Shown: positions 51,601-57,984 of the stretch, one piece after another
How the letters are laid out: every line of letters starts with the position of its first letter
Position numbering within the stretch: position 1 is the stretch's first letter
From: Runella defluvii
Lineage (GTDB): Bacteria > Bacteroidota > Bacteroidia > Cytophagales > Spirosomataceae
Reading direction: 5' to 3'
DNA length: 64,000 nt
NCBI RefSeq assembly: GCF_014195535.1
Contig: NZ_JACIBY010000024.1
Span: 1-64,000 of the forward strand
Program-made: the position numbers and the translations under genes
The notes under the pieces: generated by a model
Databases searched by the model: none
Seen by the model: the letters and a program-made list of their open reading frames with translations, nothing else
Told to the model about the DNA's origin: nothing

Positions 51601-53392
51601 CAACATACAGAGCCTGTTACGCAATGGCAATACTACCGTGCCTCAAATGGACGATTTGAAATACGTGTATTACAACACCGACGGCAGCACTTATACAGGC
51701 AACCCAAGCTCTGCCTTAGCCACCAACCGCTTGGCACAGGTAAAAGACGGCGTACCCACCGCCAACTATACCCACGATTTGGACAACCAGCCCACTAACA
51801 ATTATACCTACGATGCTATTGGCAACCTCATAGCCGATGCCAGCGAAGGCATACAGCAAATAGACTGGAACCTCCAAAACAAAGTAACCCAAGTACGCAA
51901 AACCAACGGCACCCGCATAACCTACGCCTACGATGCCTTAGGAAATAGAGTAGAGAAAAATATTACCTCCCCTACTGGGGGAGGACAGGTGGGGGTTTAC
52001 ATACGTGATGCCCAAGGCAACACCCTTGCCGTATATGAAAAAACCGCCGATAACAAACTGATTTGGGCAGAGCAACACCTCTACGGTAGCGGACGATTGG
52101 GAATGTACCGCCCACAAAAGGAAATACCGCCCATACCTGCCATAGCCTCTTTGCCAAGTGGTTTACTAAGCCGTGACGATACCCGTGGCGTAGTATTGCC
52201 CTACACCCACACCAGAAATACCACCCAATACGAACTCACCAACCACTTAGGTAATGTGCTGGCAACCATTAGCGACAGCCGACTTTTACCCCCTACTGGG
52301 GGGCAAGGGGGGCTTGGGGCTTCTGTTCTCACCACCTCCGACTACTACGCCTTTGGTATGGAAATAAAAGAACGTAGTTATAATTTACCCCCTACTGGGG
52401 GGCCAGGGGGGCTGGGGCTGTTTAGGTACGGCTACAACGGCAAAGAAAACGATACCGATTGGGGAACAGGCTTGATACAAGACTATGGATTTAGATTGTA
52501 TAACCCAGCAGTGGCGAGGTTTTTAAGTGAGGATCCAATAACCAAAGATTATCCTGAATTAACGCCTTATCAGTTTGCAAGTAATATGCCCATAAATAGT
52601 ATTGATTTGGATGGGTTAGAGGCTTATATTGTGACAAGGGTCACTTACAAAAATGGAGAAAACAAAACGACTATTCACTATCACGAAAATGAAGAAGATA
52701 TGAATATTCTTTATTATAAAGGTAAGTTGAAAGGAAAGAGAATAACTGATAAAAAGGTATTACTAATTACAAAAGTTTATGAAACTCAAGCACTTTCATA
52801 TGAAGGCGTGGATGATTTGGATGTCTTTGCTGAAAGAGCAAAAAGATCCTCAAAAAAAACGGGAAATTTCTTTGGAAAATTCGATGAGGATTATAATTAC
52901 AAAGAATCGAAAGATAAGGGGATACATTCAGAGGCCTTTACAGGGACTTATTTTTACAAAAGAACACCTTTGCCTACATTGAATGTTATAAAAACAACAA
53001 TACCCGAAGAAACAAATCAAATAGATATGGATTTAACAATAAGTTCACCTCCACCTGGTGTTTCCCCATCACCTCAAACAGCATCTGTCAATGTTGCTTT
53101 TGATCCAAATACTTCACATTTTACCAATAAAAATGATGCTAATAATCAAATAAATAATATAAAAAATCTATATAATGAATCTGGAAGTAATGCAGATATT
53201 ATCATTAATGTCAATGCAAATTTTGAGACAAACTCTCCTAATGCTCAAAAATTATTGAGAGAAAGAGAAACGAAAATTATAAACCTTTTAACAAGTGGAA
53301 ATAATAGCATTAATCGTGGAAGGATTAGAGTTGGTAGATCCAATCCAACAGCAGGTAACACAAGAACGTCATTTACTTGGAGTAGTAAGTAA
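45608..53392 (+). CDS. Giant RHS repeat-associated core protein with variable C-terminal tip
   Basis: 2594 aa, signal peptide ending S-A-F-A-K. Order: N-terminal beta domains with an FN3-like unit (about 180-305); Cys-rich helical region (C-E-A-C-E-A-E-A); ChtBD3-like carbohydrate-binding unit near 1240-1290 (G-D-I-V-N-Y-K-G-V-C-Y); a DUF642-like jelly roll about 1295-1440; YD/RHS repeats from about 1600 (Y-D-R-L-G-R-I, Y-D-A-N-G-N-I, Y-D-A-L-G-N-R-V); RHS core end near 2270-2337 (D-Y-G-F-R-L-Y-N-P, F-L-S-E-D-P, A-I... D-L-D-G-L-E). The RHS cage normally encloses its C-terminal tip. The tip (about 2338-2594) is variable in such proteins; here its last 100 residues resemble an OmpA-like fold. 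Starts 10 bases behind the first RHS gene. Confidence 0.82.
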   Translation: MKKITLFILTIMAIANSAFAKKEKFESSTITGYSLNNAVFSHWGINKTLTAEVADFTFNNDAYKTKEVKSYIQLRLKTENIPNLTAFRAKVPVRITYFLNNNSFSTPVVENKILTIEFDPTEGAKYKNLDLLLIPNAYKVQVEYSANSITLETLNGTSTSISITNDHRNFIELQAFTEIERYYNFNNIYQTGVGNVNQLVENVQINYQNNNNELILNWEALPYAEGYELEYTFVDDYSDDITNYLPASQLRFSFKNNSTRILLEKNEYTMPLVQEHGYLVFRVRGYGMAGSNFDRMYFGNFDLDAGGGFPANHIFTVGSFPHKYKIDAQTHTTDKINWQSVTTFAEEGKSKTVAKYRDGTMRERQIVTSISTDHNAIVAETIYDRHGRPAVNILPAPVTYSAIKYYANFNQNQAGQPYSYLDFDIKGADVCSPSIINPLKQPNNQGSGNYYSKNNDIRNGFNAYIPEAYGYPFSTVKYTPDNTTRVVRQGGVGEIFQPGKTTNGIQNHDTKFYYGKPTQERLDRLFGTDVGYREHYQMNMVVDANGQAAVSYVDLDGKTVASALAGKNPESLDRLDSYRSDVVTTNLLDNSVPPAFGEGMLLASESFLVPDDNTVHQFRYELNPRTYDALSCNGANYCLDCIYDIKIKVVNDECGIALKDTAFTVGTLTNLNTLCNDANASSAFNFSLNLNRGSYTVSRKLVVNQQAAITYANAILNDPNNVCLETYQDFLNDEIANLDSTRCMTACEACEAEAAQITQAAALAQARQVCDSLWCKPQLPTLCDVARISMINDLYPGGQYAQYLNNDGDVSLTASPISIFNTNDVNTAIKRINYSGLQNIQVTVLGQTHPLSYYTANADSLKKLIANWPDGLAEKLLPLHPEYCYLEFCNTMTQSNEFDTKLVSTLTFQEAQQAGLLNDINLFLNQDAFYTTVLQGTLKQQFAAKFSQFSNGKSIQYIAVFMSNCPSGTDINVCNGAWGDGINDNEEWEMFRGLYFSLKQEFIQKAREAYVRNKPGCVTNNYIGCATRNCTIDILSGGGTLSNLTLRELYLNAAVRFPTINDVQFPNTDSLTTSIYDLTPEQQRDFMNVDDPQNGLICPTCPEMEAFKVMVYYLNYKGWTTQNTTVRADNIAGMDSVMRTRMWGSGDNKEVRISPFANSGIEIKTANCNLTMKPDTTVDWSKPIFPTCLEIIDYKTAKLHIIVNGAYKTILNINASCELFYCEGRPAQDSLVNACTCDKEYSYTQRYQLGDIVNYKGVCYIAQFTGAEFVPIGKYPDFKEFWTPLCEQTNVCQNPFNLNFETAGGYVSTVNHVVANQWSPAGVAQGFVLPSRGFIADALANTQTIISKTATVQPNTNYTLSFDYGVWNTAAQSTNGTMTFQVLVNGQVLGTVTPTVAQLRIIQHRYFDWNSGNATQAVVTLVKTDNSVRRLFSLDNLQMICGKQDGNGRKPTSGKDSTVVRYIPANVCGCNALCDMPLPSPSLAYTPCDSLMAAIARDRAARRYEQYRDSVFHALLNGYTAHCLQAAETFTMNYKIAEYHFTLYYYDQSGNLVRTVPPAGVMPLPNTQLAAVQTARNNRNRLVPSHILTTTYRHNALNGVVWQTTPDAGVSEFFYDRLGRIVVSQNAKQRPERSAAYTLYDRLGRNIEVGKTALRPGEDLKRMAFNYQNFETFITLPTHVRSEITHTFYDRPASQAIAAALGGQPNLRNRIGTVAYFATNVTQNAFDYDHATHYRYDIGGNVSDILQDFGKNSPFGAGNIRNQSKHIAYRFDLVSGKVNEVHYQSGYPDQFIHRNTYDADNRLTAVHTSTEGIVWENDARYKYYRHGPLARTELGTDRVQGIDHVYNLQGWIKGVNGFAATPAQDAGRDGIAPSQQGPISGDEQGYQNANRPTAPDVYSYWLSYYQNDYQAIGTAPTIGQPLQPLTSGNYHSTPAELYNGNIRSMYTYLKPKGGMGMHYRYDQLNRIKTQNAWDFAGTTATPSPNGAYRMALTYDANGNIQSLLRNGNTTVPQMDDLKYVYYNTDGSTYTGNPSSALATNRLAQVKDGVPTANYTHDLDNQPTNNYTYDAIGNLIADASEGIQQIDWNLQNKVTQVRKTNGTRITYAYDALGNRVEKNITSPTGGGQVGVYIRDAQGNTLAVYEKTADNKLIWAEQHLYGSGRLGMYRPQKEIPPIPAIASLPSGLLSRDDTRGVVLPYTHTRNTTQYELTNHLGNVLATISDSRLLPPTGGQGGLGASVLTTSDYYAFGMEIKERSYNLPPTGGPGGLGLFRYGYNGKENDTDWGTGLIQDYGFRLYNPAVARFLSEDPITKDYPELTPYQFASNMPINSIDLDGLEAYIVTRVTYKNGENKTTIHYHENEEDMNILYYKGKLKGKRITDKKVLLITKVYETQALSYEGVDDLDVFAERAKRSSKKTGNFFGKFDEDYNYKESKDKGIHSEAFTGTYFYKRTPLPTLNVIKTTIPEETNQIDMDLTISSPPPGVSPSPQTASVNVAFDPNTSHFTNKNDANNQINNIKNLYNESGSNADIIINVNANFETNSPNAQKLLRERETKIINLLTSGNNSINRGRIRVGRSNPTAGNTRTSFTWSSK
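51966..51996 (+). repeat. In-frame palindromic repeat 1 inside the RHS gene
   Basis: CTCCCC-TACT-GGGGGAG followed by GACAGGTGGGGG; encodes S-P-T-G-G-G-Q-V-G-V between two ordinary RHS-core segments. It is a divergent member of the repeat also found at 52286 and 52385, in the same reading frame. Confidence 0.6.
52286..52320 (+). repeat. In-frame palindromic repeat 2 inside the RHS gene
   Basis: Begins TTACCCCCTACTGGGGGG and continues with a G-rich tail; encodes L-P-P-T-G-G-Q-G-G-L-G. The inverted C5/G5 arms can form a hairpin. Nearly identical to the copy at 52385 and read in the same frame. Confidence 0.7.
52385..52418 (+). repeat. In-frame palindromic repeat 3 inside the RHS gene
   Basis: Begins TTACCCCCTACTGGGGGG and differs from the copy at 52286 mainly by single bases in the tail; encodes L-P-P-T-G-G-P-G-G-L-G between E-R-S-Y-N and F-R-Y-G-Y-N-G-K-E-N-D of the RHS core, a stretch that in relatives is normally shorter and variable. 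Confidence 0.7.
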
Positions 53393-53394
53393 CA

Positions 53395-53470
53395 AAACAG
53401 GTAAACACCTCGCTGTGCGAAGGTTCCACCTTCGTACGTGTGAAAAGCGGTCTTTGACCGCAGTGAAAAT
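53395..53470 (+). repeat. Double-hairpin palindromic repeat behind the RHS gene
   Basis: Two perfect small hairpins in the gap after the RHS stop: CGAAGGT-TCC-ACCTTCG at 53418-53434 and GCGGTC-TTT-GACCGC at 53447-53461, flanked by purine-rich DNA. They lack a T-run, so they look more like an extragenic repeat unit than a terminator, though they could block exonucleases or end transcription of the RHS operon. Confidence 0.6.
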
Positions 53471-53497
53471 TAAGATGATTAAAGCAGTTTATAAAAA

Positions 53498-53944
53498 ATG
53501 AATAAAAGCAAATTAAAGTGGATATTGACATTTTTAAGTGTAATGATGCTATTTGGTAAGCTCCAAGCCCAAACAGATTCGGCTACGGTAGTGGTGTATC
53601 GTCAATTGAAATTTAGTGCGGGCGTATCTGCCATAGCGGTAGGGTCTTCGGCAGATAGCCTGTTTATGTGGGTGCGGTCAAACAAAGTGGTGGTACTGCG
53701 GGTAGCGGCTGGTCAGCATCAGTTTAGTACCTACTTAGATATGTCAGATAAACTTTCTAAGCCCATACCGTGGGCGTTTACTATTGCACCCAATGAAACC
53801 AAATACGTAGAGTTTGATACCAAAGCCGCTTTCCCAACCGCCGTACCAGTCATACGAGAGCAATCAGAAGAGGTATTCAACCAACTCATCCAAAATCCCA
53901 AATGGCAACGCCGCCGAGATGAAGCAGAGGTGGTGCATTATTGA
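53498..53944 (+). CDS. DUF2846-like exported protein
   Basis: 148 aa, signal peptide ending L-Q-A-Q. The mature part matches the DUF2846 pattern in outline: A-T-V-V-V-Y-R-Q at the start, then A-V-G-S-S-A-D-S-L-F-M-W-V, a V-V-L-R-V-A-A-G-Q-H-Q-F-S block (typically P-G-x-H) and W-A-F-T-I-A-P-N-E-T-K-Y-V. This family forms a small beta-sandwich that is often periplasmic or lipoprotein-bound; function is unknown. It is the first gene behind the RHS tip, so a role as accessory or immunity factor is possible but unproven. Confidence 0.55.
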   Translation: MNKSKLKWILTFLSVMMLFGKLQAQTDSATVVVYRQLKFSAGVSAIAVGSSADSLFMWVRSNKVVVLRVAAGQHQFSTYLDMSDKLSKPIPWAFTIAPNETKYVEFDTKAAFPTAVPVIREQSEEVFNQLIQNPKWQRRRDEAEVVHY

Positions 53945-53970
53945 AGTAAATGAATGAAGCAAATAAAAAG

Positions 53971-54354
53971 TTATAAAGTAAATGGGTCAATAAGTTTTAA
54001 ACGTGGTATGTTCTCAAATCCTTTGTCGTTGCTGATGAGGGTTAAGTCATGTACCAAGGCAGTTGCCGCAATAATGGCATCGGGTGTTTTTATTTTGCGG
54101 CTTCGTCTGAGGCGTACACATTCAGCCACTATTTCGGGGCTTAGAGCTAAGATAGTAGCATCTGCCACAAATTCTTTAATCGTCTGTTCTTTGGTTTTAT
54201 CGTGGCTTATCCACGACAAAGCCTCAATTTCAGTAATGACAGATAAGATAGGTGTTTCGTCAATAACAGATGCTATAAACGCCATAGCTGTTTCACTAAG
54301 CAAAGCTGAGAAAAAACTGGAAATAGTGTTGTTGTCAATTAAATATTTTTCCAT
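53971..54354 (-). CDS. PIN-domain toxin of a type II toxin-antitoxin pair
   Basis: 127 aa, cytosolic. PIN fold residues: Y-L-I-D-N-N-T-I near the start (first catalytic Asp), E-I-E-A-L-S-W near 42-48 (acidic), and T-P-D-A-I-I-A-A-T-A near 94-103 (third Asp plus helix), then L-I-S-N-D-K-G-F near 106-113 (fourth acidic). It is the expected length for VapC-type ribonucleases. The start overlaps the antitoxin gene by 16 bases. VapC-type toxins cut specific RNAs; the target here is unknown. The pair is read opposite to the flanking genes, as is common for a stabilising TA module. Confidence 0.8.
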   Translation of the reverse strand: MEKYLIDNNTISSFFSALLSETAMAFIASVIDETPILSVITEIEALSWISHDKTKEQTIKEFVADATILALSPEIVAECVRLRRSRKIKTPDAIIAATALVHDLTLISNDKGFENIPRLKLIDPFTL

Positions 54355-54548
54355 TCATTTCTCATTACTTGCGTATGGTCATTAAAACTTTGGGCATCTT
54401 CTTTGGTAAAAACGCCTCGGTACTTATCAGAGAGTTTTGGTTGGGTAGGTTTATTTTTCAAAACCTTTATCAAATGTAGCTCTTCCAATTCGTGTAAAAG
54501 CCCCAACGCTTTTGGGTTTGTAATTTCGATAAGCAAGGTATTATCCAT
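54339..54548 (-). CDS. Antitoxin partner of the PIN-domain toxin
   Basis: 69 aa from ATG 54548; a longer frame to 54674 runs into the divergent lipoprotein gene and is rejected. The N-terminal part (L-L-I-E-I-T-N-P-K-A-L-G-L-L-H-E-L-E) is a short ribbon-helix-like DNA-binding half with a following helix, and the basic C-terminal part (K-L-S-D-K-Y-R-G-V-F, E-W-K-N-I) resembles a toxin-binding tail. This layout, with overlap of the toxin gene and a shared promoter, is the usual autoregulated antitoxin-first arrangement. The exact family is not certain. Confidence 0.7.
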   Translation of the reverse strand: MDNTLLIEITNPKALGLLHELEELHLIKVLKNKPTQPKLSDKYRGVFTKEDAQSFNDHTQVMRNEWKNI

Positions 54549-54594
54549 ATAAAAAATCTGTTTTGGGCAATTTAGTAAAATAAACGTAAAATCT

Positions 54595-55560
54595 ATGAAA
54601 AAATTCAAAAATATAAAGCTGTGTGCTTTCTTCGGCTTACTGGTGCTGAGTGGTTGCGTACAAGAAGAAATCATCAGTACCCAAACCCGTACGGGGAAGA
54701 TTTTGGGCTATGGCGTGGCGGCGTATCCTCGCCGTGCTTCGGTAAACTTTGGCGTGGTCAATCACCAAACAGCCGTGAGTACTACTTCGGCGGTATTGAC
54801 TAACTGGAACAACTTCGCCAATCAGGGCATGTACCACCCCGAAGGCTCATATTCCGTGCCTACGCCCTACAATGTTTTCAATGTAGAGGTCAAAATTCCA
54901 GAAATAAGGCGTGTCAACCTGGCTACCAATCAGGTAGATGTTATCACGACGAATACCCAAAAGCTATTGGTAGGCTTGGCGTATAGTCCCGTTACCAAGC
55001 AAACATACGGCGTGCAGTTTGATAGTGTCTATACTTATACAGTCAATGAAAATACCTCGCCCAAACGCATTATCAAAGGCAGAAGATATTTTACTATTGT
55101 AGAGCCTACGTTGTTTCATCTAACAAGCAGTACCGCTCATGGTAAACAACCCTTTTTATACTTGACAAGAGTGAGTCAAGTACAAAAATTAAATTTAGAA
55201 ACAGGAACACTCACCCGCATTACGGGCACTGGTAAAATCTATTTTTTAGCTCGTTACAATGCCCATGATGATAACGTTTACCTCTTGAAATTAGATGTAG
55301 GTGCAAACGACCAACGGACATTTACCATAGAAAGGGTGAATGACACCAACAACACCATGACCACCGTAGCTACCCTACCAAACACCCTCACGCTGGCTGA
55401 TGCTGATATTTTTACGATGTCAGCTACCATTCATTGCTGCGAAAACAAGTATATTTTGTTTGACAGAAACCGATTCTATAACGTGAATTTAGACAACGGC
55501 ACGGTTGAAACCGTCAATAGCACCATCAATTACCAAGGTTTGGTATGGATAAACGACTAA
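54595..55560 (+). CDS. Lipoprotein of unknown function, propeller-like
   Basis: 321 aa with signal ending L-V-L-S-G-C (Cys 21), so it is a lipoprotein. The mature part shows repeated beta segments (K-L-L-V-G-L-A-Y-S-P, F-L-Y-L-T-R-V, N-V-Y-L-L-K-L-D-V, Y-I-L-F-D-R-N-R-F) that look like a six- or seven-bladed propeller. It is read divergently from the antitoxin gene with 46 bases between them, so the two share a promoter region. It ends 4 bases before a barrel protein start and probably works with it at the outer membrane. No ligand can be named. Confidence 0.6.
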   Translation: MKKFKNIKLCAFFGLLVLSGCVQEEIISTQTRTGKILGYGVAAYPRRASVNFGVVNHQTAVSTTSAVLTNWNNFANQGMYHPEGSYSVPTPYNVFNVEVKIPEIRRVNLATNQVDVITTNTQKLLVGLAYSPVTKQTYGVQFDSVYTYTVNENTSPKRIIKGRRYFTIVEPTLFHLTSSTAHGKQPFLYLTRVSQVQKLNLETGTLTRITGTGKIYFLARYNAHDDNVYLLKLDVGANDQRTFTIERVNDTNNTMTTVATLPNTLTLADADIFTMSATIHCCENKYILFDRNRFYNVNLDNGTVETVNSTINYQGLVWIND

Positions 55561-55564
55561 CCGC

Positions 55565-56746
55565 ATGAAAAAATATAGCTTTATACTACTACTATTGGTC
55601 TGGACAACAAGCACTTACGCCCAGCAAAAAATGCCCTTTCAAATCAATTTGGAAGGGGGGCTACCGCTTACGCCACTCAACTCAAAAATGTATGGCTCGC
55701 AAGCACTCAACAAAGGCAAAGAAGCGGGTTTAGGCTTAAAATTTCCGTTGAGCAAAAACCTTGCTTTGGGTTTGGAAGGACACTACCGAGAGTTCGATGT
55801 ACGTTCGCTTATCACTTCTCATTATCAAGGCATTACGCAGGTTGATCCAGCCGCTTTGTTTCGGTTCAAACCTTCACAGATACTCAACGGTATCATGAGT
55901 ATCAATTGGTACAAATACAGCAAAAATGGTAAAAATCTTTTTGAAGTCGGAGTAGGCGGTGGTTTGCAGGCCTTAGCCATGAGCCAAAGTAGCCTTACGT
56001 TCAGCAATCCCTTGCGTTTGGGGCAAACCGATACCTTGTATAGTCATAGTGGCAGGTCGAATGCCGTAATGGGGCAATTTTCGTTACAAAATACCTTTTT
56101 CATCACCAAAAATATCGGAATCCGATTGGCATTAAAAGCCCAATATGCTCCCAATATGTATCGGGCAAGTTATGTCAGTACAGGAGGCAAAACCATGACC
56201 TTTGAGGAGTTTTGTAATACCACCCAAATCACCCAAACTACGGCAAATCCCATCAGTTTTGTTCCTACGGTAGGCATTACCATTCAGTTGGGAGGCAAAA
56301 AGCCCAAACCCGTTGTAGCAACCGTCCCCACTACGCCCCGCCCGCCCAAAGAGGAAAAGAAAGAAGAAGAGCAGAAACAGGGAGAGTGTTTTGATGTAAA
56401 ACTATTAACAAAAATAGAAAATGGGTGTTTTGGAGGGGATAAACTCCGCTGCCAAATCAATCAACGTTTTAGAGAGCGAAACGCACCCCGTCCGCTGAGG
56501 TATGAAGTATCTATTGCTCCTTTCAACAAGCTGACAGAACAAGAATTGATAACAACGATAGCCACCGCAGGTATTTTTGAAATTGCCGCAAGCAAGTTCA
56601 GAACAAGCACGGTGGAGTATATCATTATTCTAAAATCCGTTTATCAAGACAGCAAATACAACTGCCTGCAATTCATCAAGCCCATTCGCCGCTGTCCTGA
56701 TGCTTGTTTGGATGTAACTTTGCCTGAAATACCGATAAAGAAGTAA
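55565..56746 (+). CDS. Outer-membrane beta-barrel protein with C-terminal extension
   Basis: 393 aa, signal peptide ending S-T-Y-A-Q. Residues about 25-245 are amphipathic strands (F-Q-I-N-L-E-G-G-L-P-L, L-G-L-E-G-H-Y-R-E-F, V-G-V-G-G-G-L, F-V-P-T-V-G-I-T-I-Q-L), a barrel of the Bacteroidota OMP superfamily. After an acidic/basic linker (P-P-K-E-E-K-K-E-E-E) comes a C-terminal domain with paired Cys (C-F-D-V-K, C-Q-I-N, C-P-D-A-C-L-D), perhaps exposed to the periplasm or surface. The ATG is 5 bases behind the lipoprotein stop, so the two form a unit. Confidence 0.65.
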   Translation: MKKYSFILLLLVWTTSTYAQQKMPFQINLEGGLPLTPLNSKMYGSQALNKGKEAGLGLKFPLSKNLALGLEGHYREFDVRSLITSHYQGITQVDPAALFRFKPSQILNGIMSINWYKYSKNGKNLFEVGVGGGLQALAMSQSSLTFSNPLRLGQTDTLYSHSGRSNAVMGQFSLQNTFFITKNIGIRLALKAQYAPNMYRASYVSTGGKTMTFEEFCNTTQITQTTANPISFVPTVGITIQLGGKKPKPVVATVPTTPRPPKEEKKEEEQKQGECFDVKLLTKIENGCFGGDKLRCQINQRFRERNAPRPLRYEVSIAPFNKLTEQELITTIATAGIFEIAASKFRTSTVEYIIILKSVYQDSKYNCLQFIKPIRRCPDACLDVTLPEIPIKK

Positions 56747-56753
56747 CACCTCT

Positions 56754-57425
56754 ATGATAAAATTAGTAACAAGAAAAGAAATAGTGAGTTCCAAACGAAT
56801 CATTGGTTCGGAATTGGCCAAATTGCAAAAGGCTTTTTTTGACAATGATATGTTAGACTGCTACAAAGCCGACAATGAAGAGCAACTCTATTTAGACCAG
56901 TTTGATTGTATCCACAATGAGGTTTTGGGGTATCCTGTATTTGACAAAGTGCTATCATTAAATCACTATGAAATTGAGACATTTATCCCCATTTTAGCAA
57001 AAAAACTGCGAGATTTATTAGAAAATATTCACGTCCAGCACCTTCTACTAATCACCCATTTAAAGCTTGATTTGTTGAAAAACAGGCAAACAAGGAAAGG
57101 CCGCTTGGGCAAGTCGTATAAAAAATTCGAAAAAATCATCAATAATAAGAGCTATAACGAGGCCATTGTTTTTGATTTAGATAGTTTGCCCGATATGATT
57201 GAAATTGTTTTTTGGATTACGCGTTGCGACCCCAGTGCCGCTGAGTATCTCTTGTTCTTTGATACCGACGAAAAAGTTCAGTTTTTTGTTTGTAAGTATG
57301 GGAATGTTCACCTGACTGAGTTTAGACAAGAAAACCTGTCCGTAGAAAAACTTACCGCCCTTGGCTGGCACATTCTAAGTGGGCAGGAAGTGGATAACTT
57401 CTCAAAAAGCAGTAAAACAACATGA
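56754..57425 (+). CDS. Cytosolic protein, immunity-like, function unknown
   Basis: 223 aa without signal or membrane segment. Helix-rich N-terminal half (E-I-V-S-S-K-R-I-I-G-S-E-L-A-K-L) and a C-terminal half of mixed structure (L-L-F-F-D-T-D-E-K-V-Q-F-F-V). It overlaps the next gene by four bases (ATGA). Such acidic cytosolic proteins of 150-250 aa, in tandem behind a polymorphic toxin, are typical of immunity genes, but no immunity family is recognised. The base composition is AT-richer than the envelope genes before it. Confidence 0.5.
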   Translation: MIKLVTRKEIVSSKRIIGSELAKLQKAFFDNDMLDCYKADNEEQLYLDQFDCIHNEVLGYPVFDKVLSLNHYEIETFIPILAKKLRDLLENIHVQHLLLITHLKLDLLKNRQTRKGRLGKSYKKFEKIINNKSYNEAIVFDLDSLPDMIEIVFWITRCDPSAAEYLLFFDTDEKVQFFVCKYGNVHLTEFRQENLSVEKLTALGWHILSGQEVDNFSKSSKTT

Positions 57426-57946
57426 GTTCGATTTTCTACCACGAAGACGATTATGGAACGATACAACTCATACCCGAAGAAAATTTGCCCTTCATTTGGT
57501 ATGAGTTTGAGAAGATTATCGGCTATGACATAGAGCAAAAAGTAGATACCAATGTAACGGAGATTTTCAGTTTGGATAAACCCAAAATAAAGTTGGCCGA
57601 ACGAAAGATACCCGTAACTATTTTTGAAAGCCTCTGTGAATCGTTTGGTTTTACAAAAATAGCCGAAGTCTATACAGGCTATGCTTCCTACCGAGGATTG
57701 GATAAAAAGTCAAAGGCATTCAGTCTATGTGATGAACAGCAAAAGTTCAAAGATTTTACACTTTTTTATGAAACAGAAGGCACTTTCATAAGCTATTTAT
57801 GGGTTTTAGACCATTTTTATAGGCATGATTCTATTGTAAAGCTATTGAACGAATTTGGCAAAAAATGGCGATTGTGTTTGGCAGAAAATGGAGAGAAAGT
57901 GGTGAATTTGAGAGAAATAAACATTTTGAAGAAGTATCGGGGTTAA
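57422..57946 (+). CDS. Cytosolic protein, immunity-like, function unknown
   Basis: 174 aa, acidic, no signal. Alpha/beta layout with Y-H-E-D-D-Y-G-T-I near the start and L-W-V-L-D-H-F-Y-R-H in the middle; the last part reads E-N-G-E-K-V-V-N-L-R-E-I-N-I-L-K-K-Y. A leftover of a second copy of this C-terminus lies at 59071-59136. Its start overlaps the previous gene. No family is recognised; an immunity role is inferred from position and size. Confidence 0.55.
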   Translation: MSSIFYHEDDYGTIQLIPEENLPFIWYEFEKIIGYDIEQKVDTNVTEIFSLDKPKIKLAERKIPVTIFESLCESFGFTKIAEVYTGYASYRGLDKKSKAFSLCDEQQKFKDFTLFYETEGTFISYLWVLDHFYRHDSIVKLLNEFGKKWRLCLAENGEKVVNLREINILKKYRG

Positions 57947-57984
57947 ACTATATTAGCCGTAACATTTATTAAAAATTCAACTAT

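Noticed and set aside
54549-54674. Longer version of the antitoxin starting at 54674
   Set aside because: It would overlap the lipoprotein signal sequence on the other strand; the shorter Met start fits the usual antitoxin length.
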